A stretch of DNA of 64,000 bases from Populus alba (lineage: Eukaryota > Streptophyta > Magnoliopsida > Malpighiales > Salicaceae): positions 2,695,770 to 2,759,769 of the forward strand of contig NC_133284.1 in the NCBI RefSeq assembly GCF_005239225.2, read 5' to 3'. Below are positions 11,570 through 23,822 of this stretch, piece after piece (positions within the stretch are counted from its first letter, which is position 1; each line of letters opens with the position of its first letter). The translations under genes and the position numbers were made by a program. The notes under the pieces are model-generated. The model saw nothing but the letters and a program-made list of their open reading frames with translations, was not told the DNA's origin and did no database searches.

Positions 11570-12813
11570 AGAATCCATTAAGAGAATACATATAGAGTCT
11601 AAACTTTAGTTGTCATCTGATCTAGAAATTGACCACTCCATTAATTCATTAATTATTTTTATTAAAATAATATTATTTTGTTCATTTAAAAAAACAAAAA
11701 TTAAGCGGGCTTGCTCAGGTTTATTAAATCAATCGATCACTAAATTTTTTTTTGAATTAACTAAGATCAAGTTAATGTTTTTTTTTTCAAATTTAGCTTA
11801 AAAATCAGCACTGACAAGGTTTAGATCACGTATTTTCTAGATCAATCCATGGAATTGAGCTGGGTCTAAACATTATAGATTAAATTGTGTTCTTTTAGCC
11901 CAAGTGTAGAGTGAAAAAACACTGGATCCATCAACTCTGAGTATGTGATAAAAGAATAAAAACAACGATTTGTGTCTCAAGTTACTGTCCAAACTTAAAA
12001 CGTATAGCAGTTCGGCAAAGTACGAGAAAGCCGTTGTCCTAAGACCATGTACGATGATTTTTCATGATCAGAATACCAGAACTTGCTAGCAGAAGAGAAA
12101 CCTCAAACTGTGCTGTACAAGCCTTGCTCTATGTGTGATCAGAACACCAGGGAGTGAGGCCTGCATACTAAGCTAACTTGGACTTGGCTCCCTTGAGAAG
12201 GATTCCATGTAACCTTACATGCCACCTTACACTTGAATGAACCAAAGAAGACAAGACCTTCAATGGGGCTGGACCAAAAAGGCAAAAACAGGGCGAAGTT
12301 ACCCTAACATGGAGTCCACGATCAGTGATTAGCTTCCTTTCCGGTCCTGTGCTTAGTCACCTTGCTCGGACTCACCTGGGCTGTTTCTAACTCCAACACT
12401 ATTTGAGTCACAAACACAAAAACTATACACAGCATTACAGAGAAAACCACTGACAATTTTCTTTTCAAGTCACTGCTTTTAACTACAGCAATGAATGGAC
12501 AATTCTACTGGTGCAAGTTAATTTAGCTGATAAAGGCACAAAAATGTGATTACAATTAAATTAACAATGCTAAAATCATTATTTGACTTTTACAGAGCAT
12601 TATAGAGTAATTTTTGGTTATCTAAACCACTCTTTATTAATTTAAGAATACTAAAATGGTTCACAGGAAAGGAGCAAGGAGTATAAGCATGTGTTATACA
12701 AATCAAGATGAATAATAAAGTGCCAATAACTCTGAGAATTTAGCATAAGTTCAAGAAAGAAGAAGAACAGGCAAACTAACAGGACAGGTTTTTCTCAGCT
12801 CGAAGACATTGAT
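11570..12813. other. Intergenic spacer
   Basis: The stretch about 12020-12400 is less AT-rich than its surroundings but has no reading frame like a protein. The last few hundred bases probably include the 3' UTR of the NBS-LRR gene. Nothing else was recognised. Confidence 0.4.
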
Positions 12814-15800
12814 TCAATAATTTCCGATCTGCTTCTGAGCAACATGAGCTATCTTGGGCCAATCTTCACCACCTTGGCGACACCTTTCGTCTAACAACAC
12901 ACACTCGGTGATTGACAATGAGGAAAGTGAGGCTGGCAACCCCAAAGCAGGCAAGGATGCAATCTTCGGGCAGGATCGTATATGCAAATATTTAAGATTC
13001 AAGAGATCATGCAGACCCGTAGGAAGTGATTCAAGGTTTGCACATGCTGAAATTTGCAAACCCTTGAGTGAGCTCGGAAGCTTCTCTTCTGGAAAAGATA
13101 CAATTCTAGGGCAATTGAGAATGCTCAGATCTTGAAGAGATGATAGACTTTGTAGCCCATCTGGTAGATCCTTCAAATCATTGCACGCTCTTATTGAAAG
13201 ATATTGCAGAGCGAGAGGAAACCCTTTTCCTGAAAATGACCTTAGTTTCGGACAAAACAAAATTTCTAAGCGTTGGAGGGAAGGAAGATCATGTAAGCCT
13301 AACTCCTCTTGCAATGTCCTCAGCCGATAGAAGTGCTTGATCCTGAGTTCTTTCAGTGAACTTAGTGCCTGGAAAAGGCCTTCAGGAAATACTTCTGTCC
13401 TCCGAAAGTTTGAAATTTCCAACGATGATAGAGAGGTGAGGAGTGGGACCGAACTCCAGATTGTCTCATTACAATCGTCTAGCAACAGTTCACATAAAGC
13501 TGGAAATTTTGGAAGACTTGAAATATTGGGGCAGTTCAGAACAGCAAGCTCCTGGAGCTTCGGAAATTCGCCATCGTCAATCTCTTGCCATTCCTTCAAA
13601 TTTCTCATGTCTTCAAGCTTTAGTTTCTCCAAGGAAGGAAACCCCTTAATCTTTCCCTCACCATAAAACTCACGGCCAATGCTTTCGACCTCACACATCA
13701 TATATATGGAGAGATATTTGAGAGAAGGTAGTTGCCCGAGAGGTGGCAGGGTTTTGCAGTAGTTACAGTGAAAGAATTCGATCTTTTCTAAGTGGGATAA
13801 CGAAGAATATCCCATCCAATTTGGAAACTTCGCACCAGGATACACGTCAATCCTTAATTCTCTAAGGTTAGTAGGCGGTTCTAGACATTCAAGCAACTCA
13901 TCATCAATTCCATCTGGTCGACATCTGCCCCATCTTAACACCAGCTCGTTTATATATTGCTTCTTCTTTAAGTTGGCCTCCTTCGCTTCTGTGATGTTAG
14001 GAACATCTCCAACCGTATCAATACAAAGCGTTGCTCGAAGCTCGTTCATGTTCTTCAACTCGCTAATTCCACACCCAATCTCTTTTCCAGCAACAATTCT
14101 GTGTAGCCTTTGCAAAGAAGTAAGTTTCCCAATGTCAGGAGGCATGGATATGAGCTGCCCGCATCCAGTCAAATTAAGATGGTGTAGATTCACCAAATGA
14201 TTTGTGTCTTCAGGCAAAGCACGGAGATTCTTGCAATTGATAAGAACCAGAGTCTGCAGATTGTAGAGGCTGCAAATTGATTTAGGTAGCACCCTGATGA
14301 AAGTGTGAGAGAGGTCAAGAAACCTGATATGCCTCAAATTTCCCATTAAATCTGGCAACTCCTTTATAGCAGAATAACACAGGTCTAGTGACCGTAAGCA
14401 TCTCAAAGAGGGTATCAAATCATGAGGGACCTTCGCATGAGGCTCCCTGTCCCTGCAAAGCAAAAGCACCGTTCGTAAGCTTTTTGATGCACGGAAGGCC
14501 TCAAACGGAACAGATTCAGAATTGTTAACCAACACAGCTGAATGCCGAACTTTTTCTCCAATGTCTTGCAATTTTTTAACATCCAATGTGAAGCATGATT
14601 CCCCAGCTACAAACTGTGCCAGGTCATGTATCAAGTCATGCATAACAAACTTCGAGGGATTGGTTTTGGATCGTTGAAAAAACGACCTCAACAATAAATC
14701 GTGAAAATAGCCAGATGCGACATCTTCCAAGCATCTCCTTCCCTTAGAAATAACAAAACCCTCTGCCATCCATAGCAAGACTAGCTTCTCCTCATCAAAG
14801 TTGTGATCTTTTGGAAATATGGAGCAGTATATGAAACACTGCTTCAGATGTGCCGGAAGATGATTGTAGCTTAGCCTCAGAGCCGGCAGAATTTCATTCT
14901 CCCCCGCTTCCAAGTCCCATATATCGCTTTTCAAGATCATTTCCCATTCATAAACTTCAGTTGTCGAGTGTAGGAGTCCTCCAAGTGCCTTTGCTGCCAG
15001 AGGCAAACCTCCACATTTCTTCAAAATTTCCTTGCCAATTGGTACCAAGTTTTGATGTGCATCTTCATTCCCATCTATAAATGCCCTCTCTTTGAACAAC
15101 AACCAGCAATCATTTTCAGATAAACCTTCCAAACGGAAAGGTGGAAATGTGCCCGTGATTGATGCAACCTTTTCACTTCGGGTAGTTACAATGATTTTAC
15201 TTCCAGATGCTCCAGCTCTGAAAGGAAGGCGAACCACATCCCAGTCACTTTTCTTCTCATGCCACACATCATCAAGCACAAGTAAGAACCTTCTCCCCCT
15301 CAACCCATCCTGGAGACTTGTTTGTAGGATATTCAAATCCATGAGATCACAACTTTTCCTTTCAACAGACTCCAAGATCGATTTTGTCAGCCTTTGAGCA
15401 TTGAAGTCATCAGAGACACAAATCCACATCTTCAAATCGAAATGGTGAGTCACAGTTTCATCATTGAACACAAGCTGAGCGAGAGTTGTCTTTCCCAGGC
15501 CTCCCATGCCCACGATGGGAAGAACCCCAACATCATTTCCACAATAGTCATCAGACACTAACAAATTTACAATCTCCTTCTTATCCTCCTTCCTACCAAA
15601 AACACAGGATTCGTCGATTAAGGAGCTAGTTTGCAACCTCTCCCTGTCCCTCGTTTCGGTCCATGTTGCTCCAGCTCCCTCTCTCAAACCAAGCTCATCC
15701 CTTTCTTTAGCTATTTCATCTAGCCTCTCATTGATTTCCTTTATCTTAGGAGCTAACCCAAGTTTAAAGAGAAAATCTTTAGGCAGAGAGATCAAGCTGC

Positions 15801-16101
15801 TAGCCTTTTTCTCTTGGTTGAACCGAAAAGCTTCAGTTGCAACCTCATCCAGCAAATCGTCTGCATCATAAGCGACTTCTTTGAGGTCGCTTAGCCAAAG
15901 CTTCACTGCCATGTCATTTATTTGCCTTGCCTCAGCATCATTAAGCACAGCTTGAATTTTTGCAAGAGTTCTTGTTAGTTTCTTGAGATCCTTGTCAATG
16001 CCAATCCGTGCACCAAATTCTCTCAAGATAGGTGAAGCTAAGTTTTCAAGAGCTACCTGCAGTGCGGCAGACAGAAAAGCCTCTCCAATGACTGTAGCCA
16101 T
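12814..16101 (-). CDS. CC-NBS-LRR disease resistance protein (R13L1/RGA type), 1095 aa
   Basis: Intracellular immune receptor of the CNL class in a single exon. An N-terminal coiled-coil (Rx-N) domain covers about residues 1-150 and holds the EDVID-like stretch KLWLSDLKEVAYDADDLLDE (68-87). The NB-ARC domain follows: P-loop GMGGLGKTT (198-206), kinase-2 LLVLDDVW (273-280), RNBS-B SKIIVTTRS (301-309), GLPL (365-368) and MHD (487-489). From about 540 to the end are leucine-rich repeats of the R13L1 type, ending DWPKIAHVAQKQIGNY. The length and all nucleotide-binding motifs are those of a complete, probably functional receptor. The start MATVIGEAFLSAALQ is the class consensus. In the family, this protein binds ADP/ATP and triggers cell death when a pathogen effector is sensed. 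The effector recognised cannot be told. Confidence 0.95.
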   Translation of the reverse strand: MATVIGEAFLSAALQVALENLASPILREFGARIGIDKDLKKLTRTLAKIQAVLNDAEARQINDMAVKLWLSDLKEVAYDADDLLDEVATEAFRFNQEKKASSLISLPKDFLFKLGLAPKIKEINERLDEIAKERDELGLREGAGATWTETRDRERLQTSSLIDESCVFGRKEDKKEIVNLLVSDDYCGNDVGVLPIVGMGGLGKTTLAQLVFNDETVTHHFDLKMWICVSDDFNAQRLTKSILESVERKSCDLMDLNILQTSLQDGLRGRRFLLVLDDVWHEKKSDWDVVRLPFRAGASGSKIIVTTRSEKVASITGTFPPFRLEGLSENDCWLLFKERAFIDGNEDAHQNLVPIGKEILKKCGGLPLAAKALGGLLHSTTEVYEWEMILKSDIWDLEAGENEILPALRLSYNHLPAHLKQCFIYCSIFPKDHNFDEEKLVLLWMAEGFVISKGRRCLEDVASGYFHDLLLRSFFQRSKTNPSKFVMHDLIHDLAQFVAGESCFTLDVKKLQDIGEKVRHSAVLVNNSESVPFEAFRASKSLRTVLLLCRDREPHAKVPHDLIPSLRCLRSLDLCYSAIKELPDLMGNLRHIRFLDLSHTFIRVLPKSICSLYNLQTLVLINCKNLRALPEDTNHLVNLHHLNLTGCGQLISMPPDIGKLTSLQRLHRIVAGKEIGCGISELKNMNELRATLCIDTVGDVPNITEAKEANLKKKQYINELVLRWGRCRPDGIDDELLECLEPPTNLRELRIDVYPGAKFPNWMGYSSLSHLEKIEFFHCNYCKTLPPLGQLPSLKYLSIYMMCEVESIGREFYGEGKIKGFPSLEKLKLEDMRNLKEWQEIDDGEFPKLQELAVLNCPNISSLPKFPALCELLLDDCNETIWSSVPLLTSLSSLEISNFRRTEVFPEGLFQALSSLKELRIKHFYRLRTLQEELGLHDLPSLQRLEILFCPKLRSFSGKGFPLALQYLSIRACNDLKDLPDGLQSLSSLQDLSILNCPRIVSFPEEKLPSSLKGLQISACANLESLPTGLHDLLNLKYLHIRSCPKIASLPALGLPASLSSLSITECVLLDERCRQGGEDWPKIAHVAQKQIGNY

Positions 16102-16202
16102 TTCTTCTTCAAAAAAGAAAAGAAAAAGTAAATTTCAAGCAGAAAGAAAACCGGTGAGCAGAGCTATGAAATCCCCAAAAAATAATATTTTTGTGAAATG
16201 GG

Positions 16203-16401
16203 GTGTGATTTATGATCAGATTAGGTTGATTGAGATCATGGAACCAACGAGGAAACGAGGAGGAAATGAGTCTAAAGTCTTTTAATGAAGTGGATGACGT
16301 CTGTTTGGTAGTGTTTTATATGATTTGTGGTCAGATTAGGTTGATTGAAATCATGGAACCAACGAGGAAAAGAGGAGGAAATGAGTCTTAAAGTCTTTTA
16401 T
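16203..16401. repeat. Tandem duplication in the NBS-LRR upstream region
   Basis: Two copies about 85 nt long (about 16203-16288 and 16318-16401), offset by 115 nt, share TGGAACCAACGAGGAAA and GAGGAGGAAATGAGTCT with few differences. They lie 100-300 bases upstream of the receptor start codon, so any leader or promoter element in the unit is doubled. Confidence 0.8.
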
Positions 16402-17706
16402 CGTGCAGTGTGCTGAAAGCATTCCCGAAAATTTTAAATTATTTTTTTATATATTTTTATATTGTTTTGAAAAATTAATATTAAAAATAATTTTTAAAAA
16501 ATAATAAAAAATTATTTTAATATATTTCTAAATACTTTTTTTTAAATAAGTTAAATAAACTAACGCCGACAGAATTGACTAAAGTAATTTGTTGTTTAAT
16601 GTAGCAGTAATAACACTGACAGAATTAACCAAAGTAATCGGTTGTTTACTGTTATCATTTTTCTTATGTAATTGAATTACCTTGTATTTTTTTATTTGTT
16701 GTTTTTTATTACATTTATTTTTTAAAATAAATTTAATTTTTAAATTAAATAGAATGGAATGGTTAAATATAAAACAATAATCACTTCATTTTGTTTTTTT
16801 CAATTTAATTTTATAAGAACTTTTGCATTCAGATTATATAAACTGTCTCAACAAAGTTTTTTTTTGTGAAGGGCAATAATCATAATAAAGTGACAATGAA
16901 TTTCTAATAATAATTTTTTTTATTCCAGATATAATATTGATAGCTCATTTATTTTAATTAATTATTGCTAAATATTTTTTTTTATTCATATTCTATGTTT
17001 AAATCAAATTATTAAGCTCTGCCTGGTCTTATTAGATCCAGTCAAAATTATGAATAAAAGTATCAAGTTTTTCTTGCGTCGTCTAAGTATTTTTTTTGGC
17101 ATGCCAAACCGGCGCACAGCGCAACACGGATCTAGTCAATGATATATATTTCTTTCATTGACTTGATTTAGATAACCAATGTATTCAATGGGAAAAGTTC
17201 AAAGCTAACCACCCTGGTTAATTAAGTAACTCAAAGGCTCAGCACATAGCAAGGACAAGGCTCCAATTTTATGACCAGGCTAATGCAAAGATGCGGTCAA
17301 TCACCAGCACTGATGGATGGTGATTACAAACATTAACCTATAATCCAGGCCACATGCACAGCACCCAGTCTTTTAGAGCAAGCCGGGACCGGTGTCAATC
17401 AGTAGAGAATGATAGAATGCAAAGAGTTCAAACACAATTCTCCAACATAACAATGTTTTTTTTTCAGATCTGGATAAATGAGTTTCGGAATTTTTACACC
17501 ATTTGAACCTGTATAGCACTCAGCTTTGCAACTCAGTTCCACACAATCGTCGTATGCATGATAACAAATTAAATACAACATCCTAAACAAAATCTACATC
17601 ATATTCTGGTATTATGTCTGATTTAATGTATTTTAGATTGTCACTGATGCAAAAAGATTTGTTTTTCCCTTTTCTATGGATAAAATCAACACCATCAAAG
17701 AACACG
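16402..17706. other. AT-rich spacer
   Basis: About 16430-16560 resembles a dispersed AT-rich repeat seen elsewhere in the window (34.57 kb, 60.95 kb). About 17100-17700 is unique non-coding sequence, part of it probably the 3' UTR of the NRPE5-like gene. No gene was seen. Confidence 0.4.
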
Positions 17707-19956
17707 TTAAGTAACACAGCGGTAAGTTACCAGGTGATCAACAATTTCACCTCTGTATGTAATTTTCACCATCTGCCCCTTCTGCAGTCCATAGTATTGC
17801 ACAATAGCATCGGATTCTAGCATTCTTGGGAGCTGAAAGGAAAAGGCAAATAAAAACAGTCGGATAATGTGCTTTAGCTTGATCAATCATTTAACAGATA
17901 CCTTTGCCACAAAAACAATGGAATCGGAACATGCTAGATAGTACAGCTGTAGCAGAATTTCAACCTTCTAATTCTCAAGAGAAAACCAAGTGAATGTTGC
18001 TTGTAACTTCAAATTTATACTTCTAAACAGAACTTTAAAGAAACTGTTTTCAGGTATGAGCGTAGCCTCCATGCCCTACACCATACCAGGCTTCATGCGT
18101 TACCCTAAATTTGTAATGAAAAGCTCCACAAAAACAATCTGCTTTGGAAGGTTACCTTTATGAGCAACTAGATTCCAACAAAAATAAATGTTGTGGAACT
18201 AAAAGTATAATTGAGGTAATAATTTCAGGGAACAGGGAGACCTATAAATGTGAAATGCAATGCATGTCTGCGTAAATCTACATAAGGATGTTGATATCAA
18301 AAGTATGTCCATTTAAAATGCCATTCACTTTTTTGGCATCTCATCTTATAACTACATAATACCTGTTTGTCTTCCAACTTGTATTTGTTCATAACCTGTT
18401 GCTTCTGCTCAGTGGTCAGTATATCCATCTGTGGCTGCAGAACATGCTTGGTGATGTTCACCAGCAGGTCAGTGATCTGAATGCAAAGAAACCATCATGT
18501 GATTGTCAAACGCTTTAATGAGAAACCTTTTTAAACATAAGCTAAATTCTAAACGGACTATAAGCTATATAAAGAGGAAATGCTAGTCGGTTGACAATTT
18601 TCCTAACTTTGGTGGCGAAGGAGCATAGAAAAATTGCAAGGACATAGGAGTACCACTAGTATAACAGACATGATTGTAGAGTAACTAGCATGGCCTCTAG
18701 CAGCCAGAAAGTAGTATCATTCCTTAAATGCCTGGGCGCTCTAACTTTTAACTGATGGCCTTACAACGAACTGCAGTATGAAAAATTATTCAGCAACAAG
18801 GGAACATACTTGAAAAACCTCCACTTTGAATGGAAACTTCTCCAGCTCTTTCTTGGCAAAATTGTTCATTTTGCTTTGCAAGATGAGTATGAGCCCATGT
18901 AGAGACTCTTTGTTAAGAATCTGACCATAAACAGTCCTGATATTTGCTGTTTTAATTTCATCAGTTCCCAAGAACATCACCAGGGTCTGCAGAACAGTTC
19001 AAGAAAACTATGACCAGGATTTCCATACAAATTTTGCCTAATAGAAAGTACTTAAACAAGGGCTGCTCCTGTCTCATATTTCCACCTTCACATGTTACTC
19101 CAAGCATGAGATTTGTAAGAAAATAAAAGGCCAACTCAGGTTTTGATCCACAAAATTCAATTCGAAATCCATTTCTTCATCATTTCTGTATAACCTGCAC
19201 TAATATGTTTGCAACCCCAAAACTTGTCACAATCAACCAAGTAACGTGCCCAACAAAAAGAGTGATTACCCCAAGGATAAGTCATAAAAATGCAACAAAC
19301 CATCATAAACACCATTTGGCGTGCATATGCAACAGCCCATTTTTCAGCAAAATAACACTCAAAATACCTATTCATTTCCTTTTTCTCTTCAAAAAGGGTC
19401 ATGTCCTTTACTGAATCAAAACATAATGAAAAACAAGATTTTAAACAGTCTACTAAGGCATAAACTTTATAAATAGTATAAAATAATGCAATCAAAAGAT
19501 GCCACATTACAACTCCTCTGTCCTCTACGCAAAAACCCCGTGAAAATAAACAAATATAAATTATAAAAAATACTATATTATTATTATTGTAAAAACCCAC
19601 ATAAAAAAAAGCGATGGAAATACTCAATAAAACAACAACAACAACAACGATAACAATAAGCACACCTTCTTATGCGGATTGGAGCGGAGAGAAACAGAGA
19701 AGCGGAGGCTCTCAAGGTCAGGGCTATTACCAAAAACGGAACGGAACTCAGGAAGCGAGCGACTGAGTTCTGAGTCAAGCACGTCATAACCACGGTCTTT
19801 GAGCATTTCCAAAACCGTCCTTCGAGAAATGTAGTATCTGTAGCTCTGTGCTGACCCTTCGTCCACAAAATCCGTCAGGCATCGATCGCGGTAGAGGACG
19901 CCGTGGAAGGAAGCGCCGTTGCAGTTAAAGGTCTCTGTGGTTGCTGCCATTGCCAA
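17707..19956 (-). CDS. NRPE5: RPB5-family RNA polymerase subunit, NRPE5 (Pol V)-like, 235 aa
   Basis: Fifth subunit of a nuclear RNA polymerase. Minus-strand exons are 19666-19956, 18810-18986, 18363-18476 and 17707-17832. All junctions are phase 0 with GT-AG borders, giving 97+59+38+41 residues. The N-terminal jaw half contains SYRYYISRRTVLEMLKDRGY. The C-terminal assembly half contains FQITDLLVNITKHVLQPQ and EDKQLPRMLESDAIVQYYGL, then VTYRCVT at the end. Ordinary RPB5 is about 205 aa. The extra N-terminal residues (from MAMAATTETFNCN) and the diverged tail fit plant NRPE5, which serves Pol V in RNA-directed DNA methylation. The paralogue choice rests on these features only. The gene is head to head with SKIP5, 779 bp apart. 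Confidence 0.88.
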
Positions 19957-20735
19957 GTTCTCTTACTCTCTGTCGCTCTCCTCTATCTCTCAGACTGACC
20001 GCCTCACGCTGCTTGTGTGTGTTTTTAACAGGAGGAGAGTGTGCTCTGTTTGAAGCGTAAAGGTTTTATAGGCCCATTTAAGTCATTGGGATGATTTATT
20101 TCTTGGATTACAATTTGGGCCCTCTCGGTAGATATATGATCCAACCTGGCATAAACCAGGCAAGGTTTGGTATCTCAACTTAAAACCTTGTTTAGATTAG
20201 GTTTTAAAAAACATTAAAGGCTAATTAAAAATTTAGATTGATTTATGTTAGTATTTTTAATAATAAAAAAAAATTGAGTTAATCCGTGAGATGAGTGTTG
20301 TGAAGGATTAATTCCGGGTAACCATGATTTATACCTTGGATTGAATTGAATAATTTTGGTGGTTTTTAATAATATTTTTACTTGAAATATATATTAAAAT
20401 AATTATTTTATATTGATATATTAAAATTATTAAAAAAAATAAAAAAATAATTCATTTATATTTTTTCAAGAAAAAAAACTCTTTTAAAACGTAATCATAC
20501 GTATTAAAAACCTTATTTTATGCTTTTAACCGTAGGGGACGAGAGTTTTTGGACGAAAGACAACTTCCTCAAAGACTCAACTACATTAGACGACATGTCA
20601 TCTACGTCACACAACAAAAATCTGCCATTTACTTGCAAGATGCAACCACCACCAGCATCATTTTCACCACCATTAAAAATTTCAAGAAATACAGAGAGCG
20701 AGCGAGCGAGAGAGACAGAGAGAGAGGTGGGTTTC
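19957..20735. promoter_or_regulatory. Shared upstream region of the NRPE5-like gene and SKIP5
   Basis: A 779-bp interval between two divergent start codons. It holds an AT-rich middle (about 20220-20520) and a GAGA-rich stretch (20694-20725) just before the SKIP5 ATG that probably lies in its leader. No obvious TATA box was assigned. The two genes may share regulatory sequence. Confidence 0.4.
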
Positions 20736-23700
20736 ATGGAGGAGCAGGGCAAGCAAAAAAAGAAGAATAAAAAGCCATTATCATCATCTTTTTGCCCCAT
20801 AAACAATCTTGATGATGGTTGCCTTATGCACATCTTCAGCTTCTTATCACCAATTCCAGGTCTGTATCCTTTTCTTTTTCACCTGTATTTTTATGCCTCT
20901 CTCTGCTTTTACGTGTTGTGTGAACCTTGATTGAATAAAAAGTTGAAACTGTTTGCATATACTTTGGTTTAGTCAGGTGTATTTGGCCTTATAGTGTAAA
21001 ACCCTATTCTCGGAATTTGTTGATAGATCCATGCAAGATTGAGTTTTCAGCTATTTTTTACATCTGGGGTCTTAAGAGATTGGTGTCGTTTTGTGAAAAG
21101 TGTTGATCTTTAGTTTATTTTTGCCTAGATTTTGTTAAGGTGACCATTTTTTATGCTTAGTCTTTGGAGTTTGTGGTCTTTTGGGAATTGGTAGAGTATT
21201 AAATTTAATTCATTTGGTTGATAAATTGCAGATTAGAGAGGGAATCAGCATGAATTATGCGAGTGAACCTCGTTAATTTATATAACTTTTGCATTGCTTA
21301 TTTAAGGTTCACCAACTGAAGAAGATTCGATTGGAAATTGCAAACACAATTTACTGGGGAAAATGAGGGACTAACAATGTTAAGTTAAAACTTTATTTGC
21401 AGTGGCTGCATAAATTTCAATGATTATTTTTGGTGACTACATTTGGCTCAGTTGTTATACAGCTGAGGAGGGGGTGGGGTGTCATGTGAAATAACCTTTT
21501 AGTGCAAGAATGTCTTATATTTGTATTTTGGCGGCTAGCATATTTTTCTGTTATTGTTTTAGTGTTTATTCTGTTAGGCAAGTAAAATTTTTTTATCTTA
21601 AGTGGAAAACAACAATATGATAATTCTGTGATAAATTTACACCCTTGACACTTGTGTGGCATAATTTTGAGCAATCTGTGTCACGAATTGCTACTGAGTT
21701 TGCAGATCGGTATAACACCGCCCTCGTTTGCCACAGATGGTGTTACTTGGCATGTCATCCTCGCTTATGGCTCCGAGTAGAACAATCTGCCAAAGATTTA
21801 TCAGAGCCTGGAGTTTTCCCCAGCATTGAGAAGGCTGTCTCTGCTGCTAGGTATGTATGGTGACATTTTCTACATATATTTTTCAGGAAGAACAGAGGGA
21901 AACAAAATCTTATCATGGTTATTGTCCCTTTAGGCCCGGCGACACCATCCTAATTGCAGCAGGTGGTAGGCATCTTGCCTCTAATATTCAAATAAACAAA
22001 CCTCTTTGCCTGGTATGTGCTGATGATTTATACCCAGTGATGTTATTCTGTCTTTAACTATAGCCTATTGTTAATAAATACCTCACGAGTGGACTCGTTG
22101 GTGGAATCCTCTAGCTGTCAGTATCTTCTACATTGGTTCTTGACCAAGGATAAATCAAAAAACTTGACCTCAAGGCTGGTCTGGCATAACCATGACCGAG
22201 GTTACATTACTTCAAGGGTCCTTTTTTTAATTAGGTCCCTTTTCTTTCTATTTAACAAACCTTAACCATTTTTATTTTTTTTCATTTGAGTCTCTTTTTT
22301 TGTAGTCAGTACACAGTGCACAATACTCGTAGGATAGGGATAACATTGATTCAACCGTACTTGCCTGATCCACAATCCTTGTTGGAGCATCTGTGCTTCA
22401 TGTTTTGCCCTTGGAAAATGATCATTGTTGACCAACTGCTTATAGTTTGCCCCATTAATTGAATCATCTACATGTAGGTGCTGTCAACATATGATGGCTC
22501 TTAGTCAGGTACACATCGGCACACAGTTTATGTCAACTTAATGTTCAAAATCCGATTGGCATCACCTTGGCAAATTGTACAATGCAGATTCACTGTAGGT
22601 TATTTATTTTTTCTCTTTCAATGATTCTAGATTTTACCACATGAAGAAATCAAGCTTCATGAATCATAGTCATGTAAAAATAAGCGGCTATGTGTGAACC
22701 AGTATTTTGACCATGATGTTGTTTTCAGCACTTGGGATGGGAACGTGCTTTGTTTTTTATAATAGTTACATGCACTTTTTGAAACCTATTCAAACTACAT
22801 GTGGCTGGCATTCTTCGATTTATTACTAGGGAATTGAATAGTGAACTTATGTAGTAGATAATTTTTTCCAGATTCTGCATCTTCTATCACAATTTACTTT
22901 GTTCAGATTGGTGGTGGTCAGCTTCCTGATGAAACAACTCTCTTATGTTCTCGAGGTTCAGACAGGTGTGTTGAGATTTATTTTTTCTCCACATCATATT
23001 GTTGGATGGTGATCTGACTAGAGTTTTCTCCATATAAATTATGCGGAGCCTCAGTGCTTTTGGATCTCAGTTTGCTAATATTGAAATTAAAGGATGTCTT
23101 TCAGGTCCTCAGAATTTATGCTTGTATCATTGGTATGGCATTCATATTGCTCAGTGATGCACTAATGCACATCAGACCATCACTAAAACATGCTCAACTT
23201 CTTGTGTATTTCTTTGTATGATTATAATGAGAAAATCGCTTCAAATCAACTAATATGACTAGAGTAAGGTTACATGCCCACAATATTTTATGCAACTGGG
23301 ATGCCTGATCGTCTGGCTCCTTATTAATATCTCTTTTGATTTTAATGTTAGCTACTTTCCTTGCCTGGCCTCTGTCAGAGGATTTTGTTGTCCAACAGTT
23401 TAGAGTGTACTCCTCAAAATGATACCATCCTAAGCCACAAAATTTGGTATATCCTGTTCAATTCTTTATGCAGTGCACTGGAGTTCATATCTACGTGCAA
23501 ACTAGCAAACCTAACAGTGAAGGCAGAGCTTGGTTGCTGCTTGCTTCACAGAAGTGGAAGGCTAACCATAGACAGTTGCATACTTCAATGTGAGGCAAGC
23601 CCTTTGGACTATCTCTCGTGCCCCATCATCAGTACAGCAGGGGGGGATGAGGTGGTGTCTTCCGCAGTGAAAACTAAAGGTAATAGAGTTTCCGTTTCCC

Positions 23701-23822
23701 AAACCAGGATTGAAGGAGGTGCCAAAGCTGTCCGGACAAGCGGGGACCTGACATTGCAGCAAGTTCGAGTCATTTATGCTCGAACTTTTGTTTATTTCTG
23801 GTTTGATGTAGATTCTCAGTGA
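20736..23822 (+). CDS. SKIP5: F-box protein SKIP5-like, 251 aa
   Basis: Substrate adaptor of an SCF (SKP1-cullin-F-box) ubiquitin ligase. Exons are 20736-20859, 21706-21850, 21934-22012, 22907-22965 and 23474-23822, in frame throughout with GT-AG borders. The F-box runs from CPINNLDDGCLMHIFSFL in exon 1 across the first intron to ALVCHRWCYLACHPRLW in exon 2. The rest (ARPGDTILIAAGGRHLASNI, then RLTIDSCILQCEA and RIEGGAKAVRTSGDLTL) is the pectin-lyase-like beta-helix region known from SKIP5. The start ATGGAGGAGCAGG is the first Met of the open frame that leads into the F-box, and the lysine-rich N-terminus follows it. The substrate is unknown. A decayed second copy lies at 36.4-37.1 kb. Confidence 0.88.

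Noticed and set aside
13973..15397. Several plus-strand frames opposite the NBS-LRR gene
   Set aside because: Shadows of a 1095-codon frame that carries all NB-ARC motifs.
19157..19663. 168-codon minus-strand frame after NRPE5 exon 1
   Set aside because: It lies in intron 1, is hydrophobic and Val/Leu-rich because of AAC/GTT repeats, and resembles no protein.
23361..23473. Upstream extension of the last SKIP5 exon (MPGLCQRIL...)
   Set aside because: The frame from exon 4 joins properly at the AG before 23474, and the extension does not fit the SKIP5 fold.
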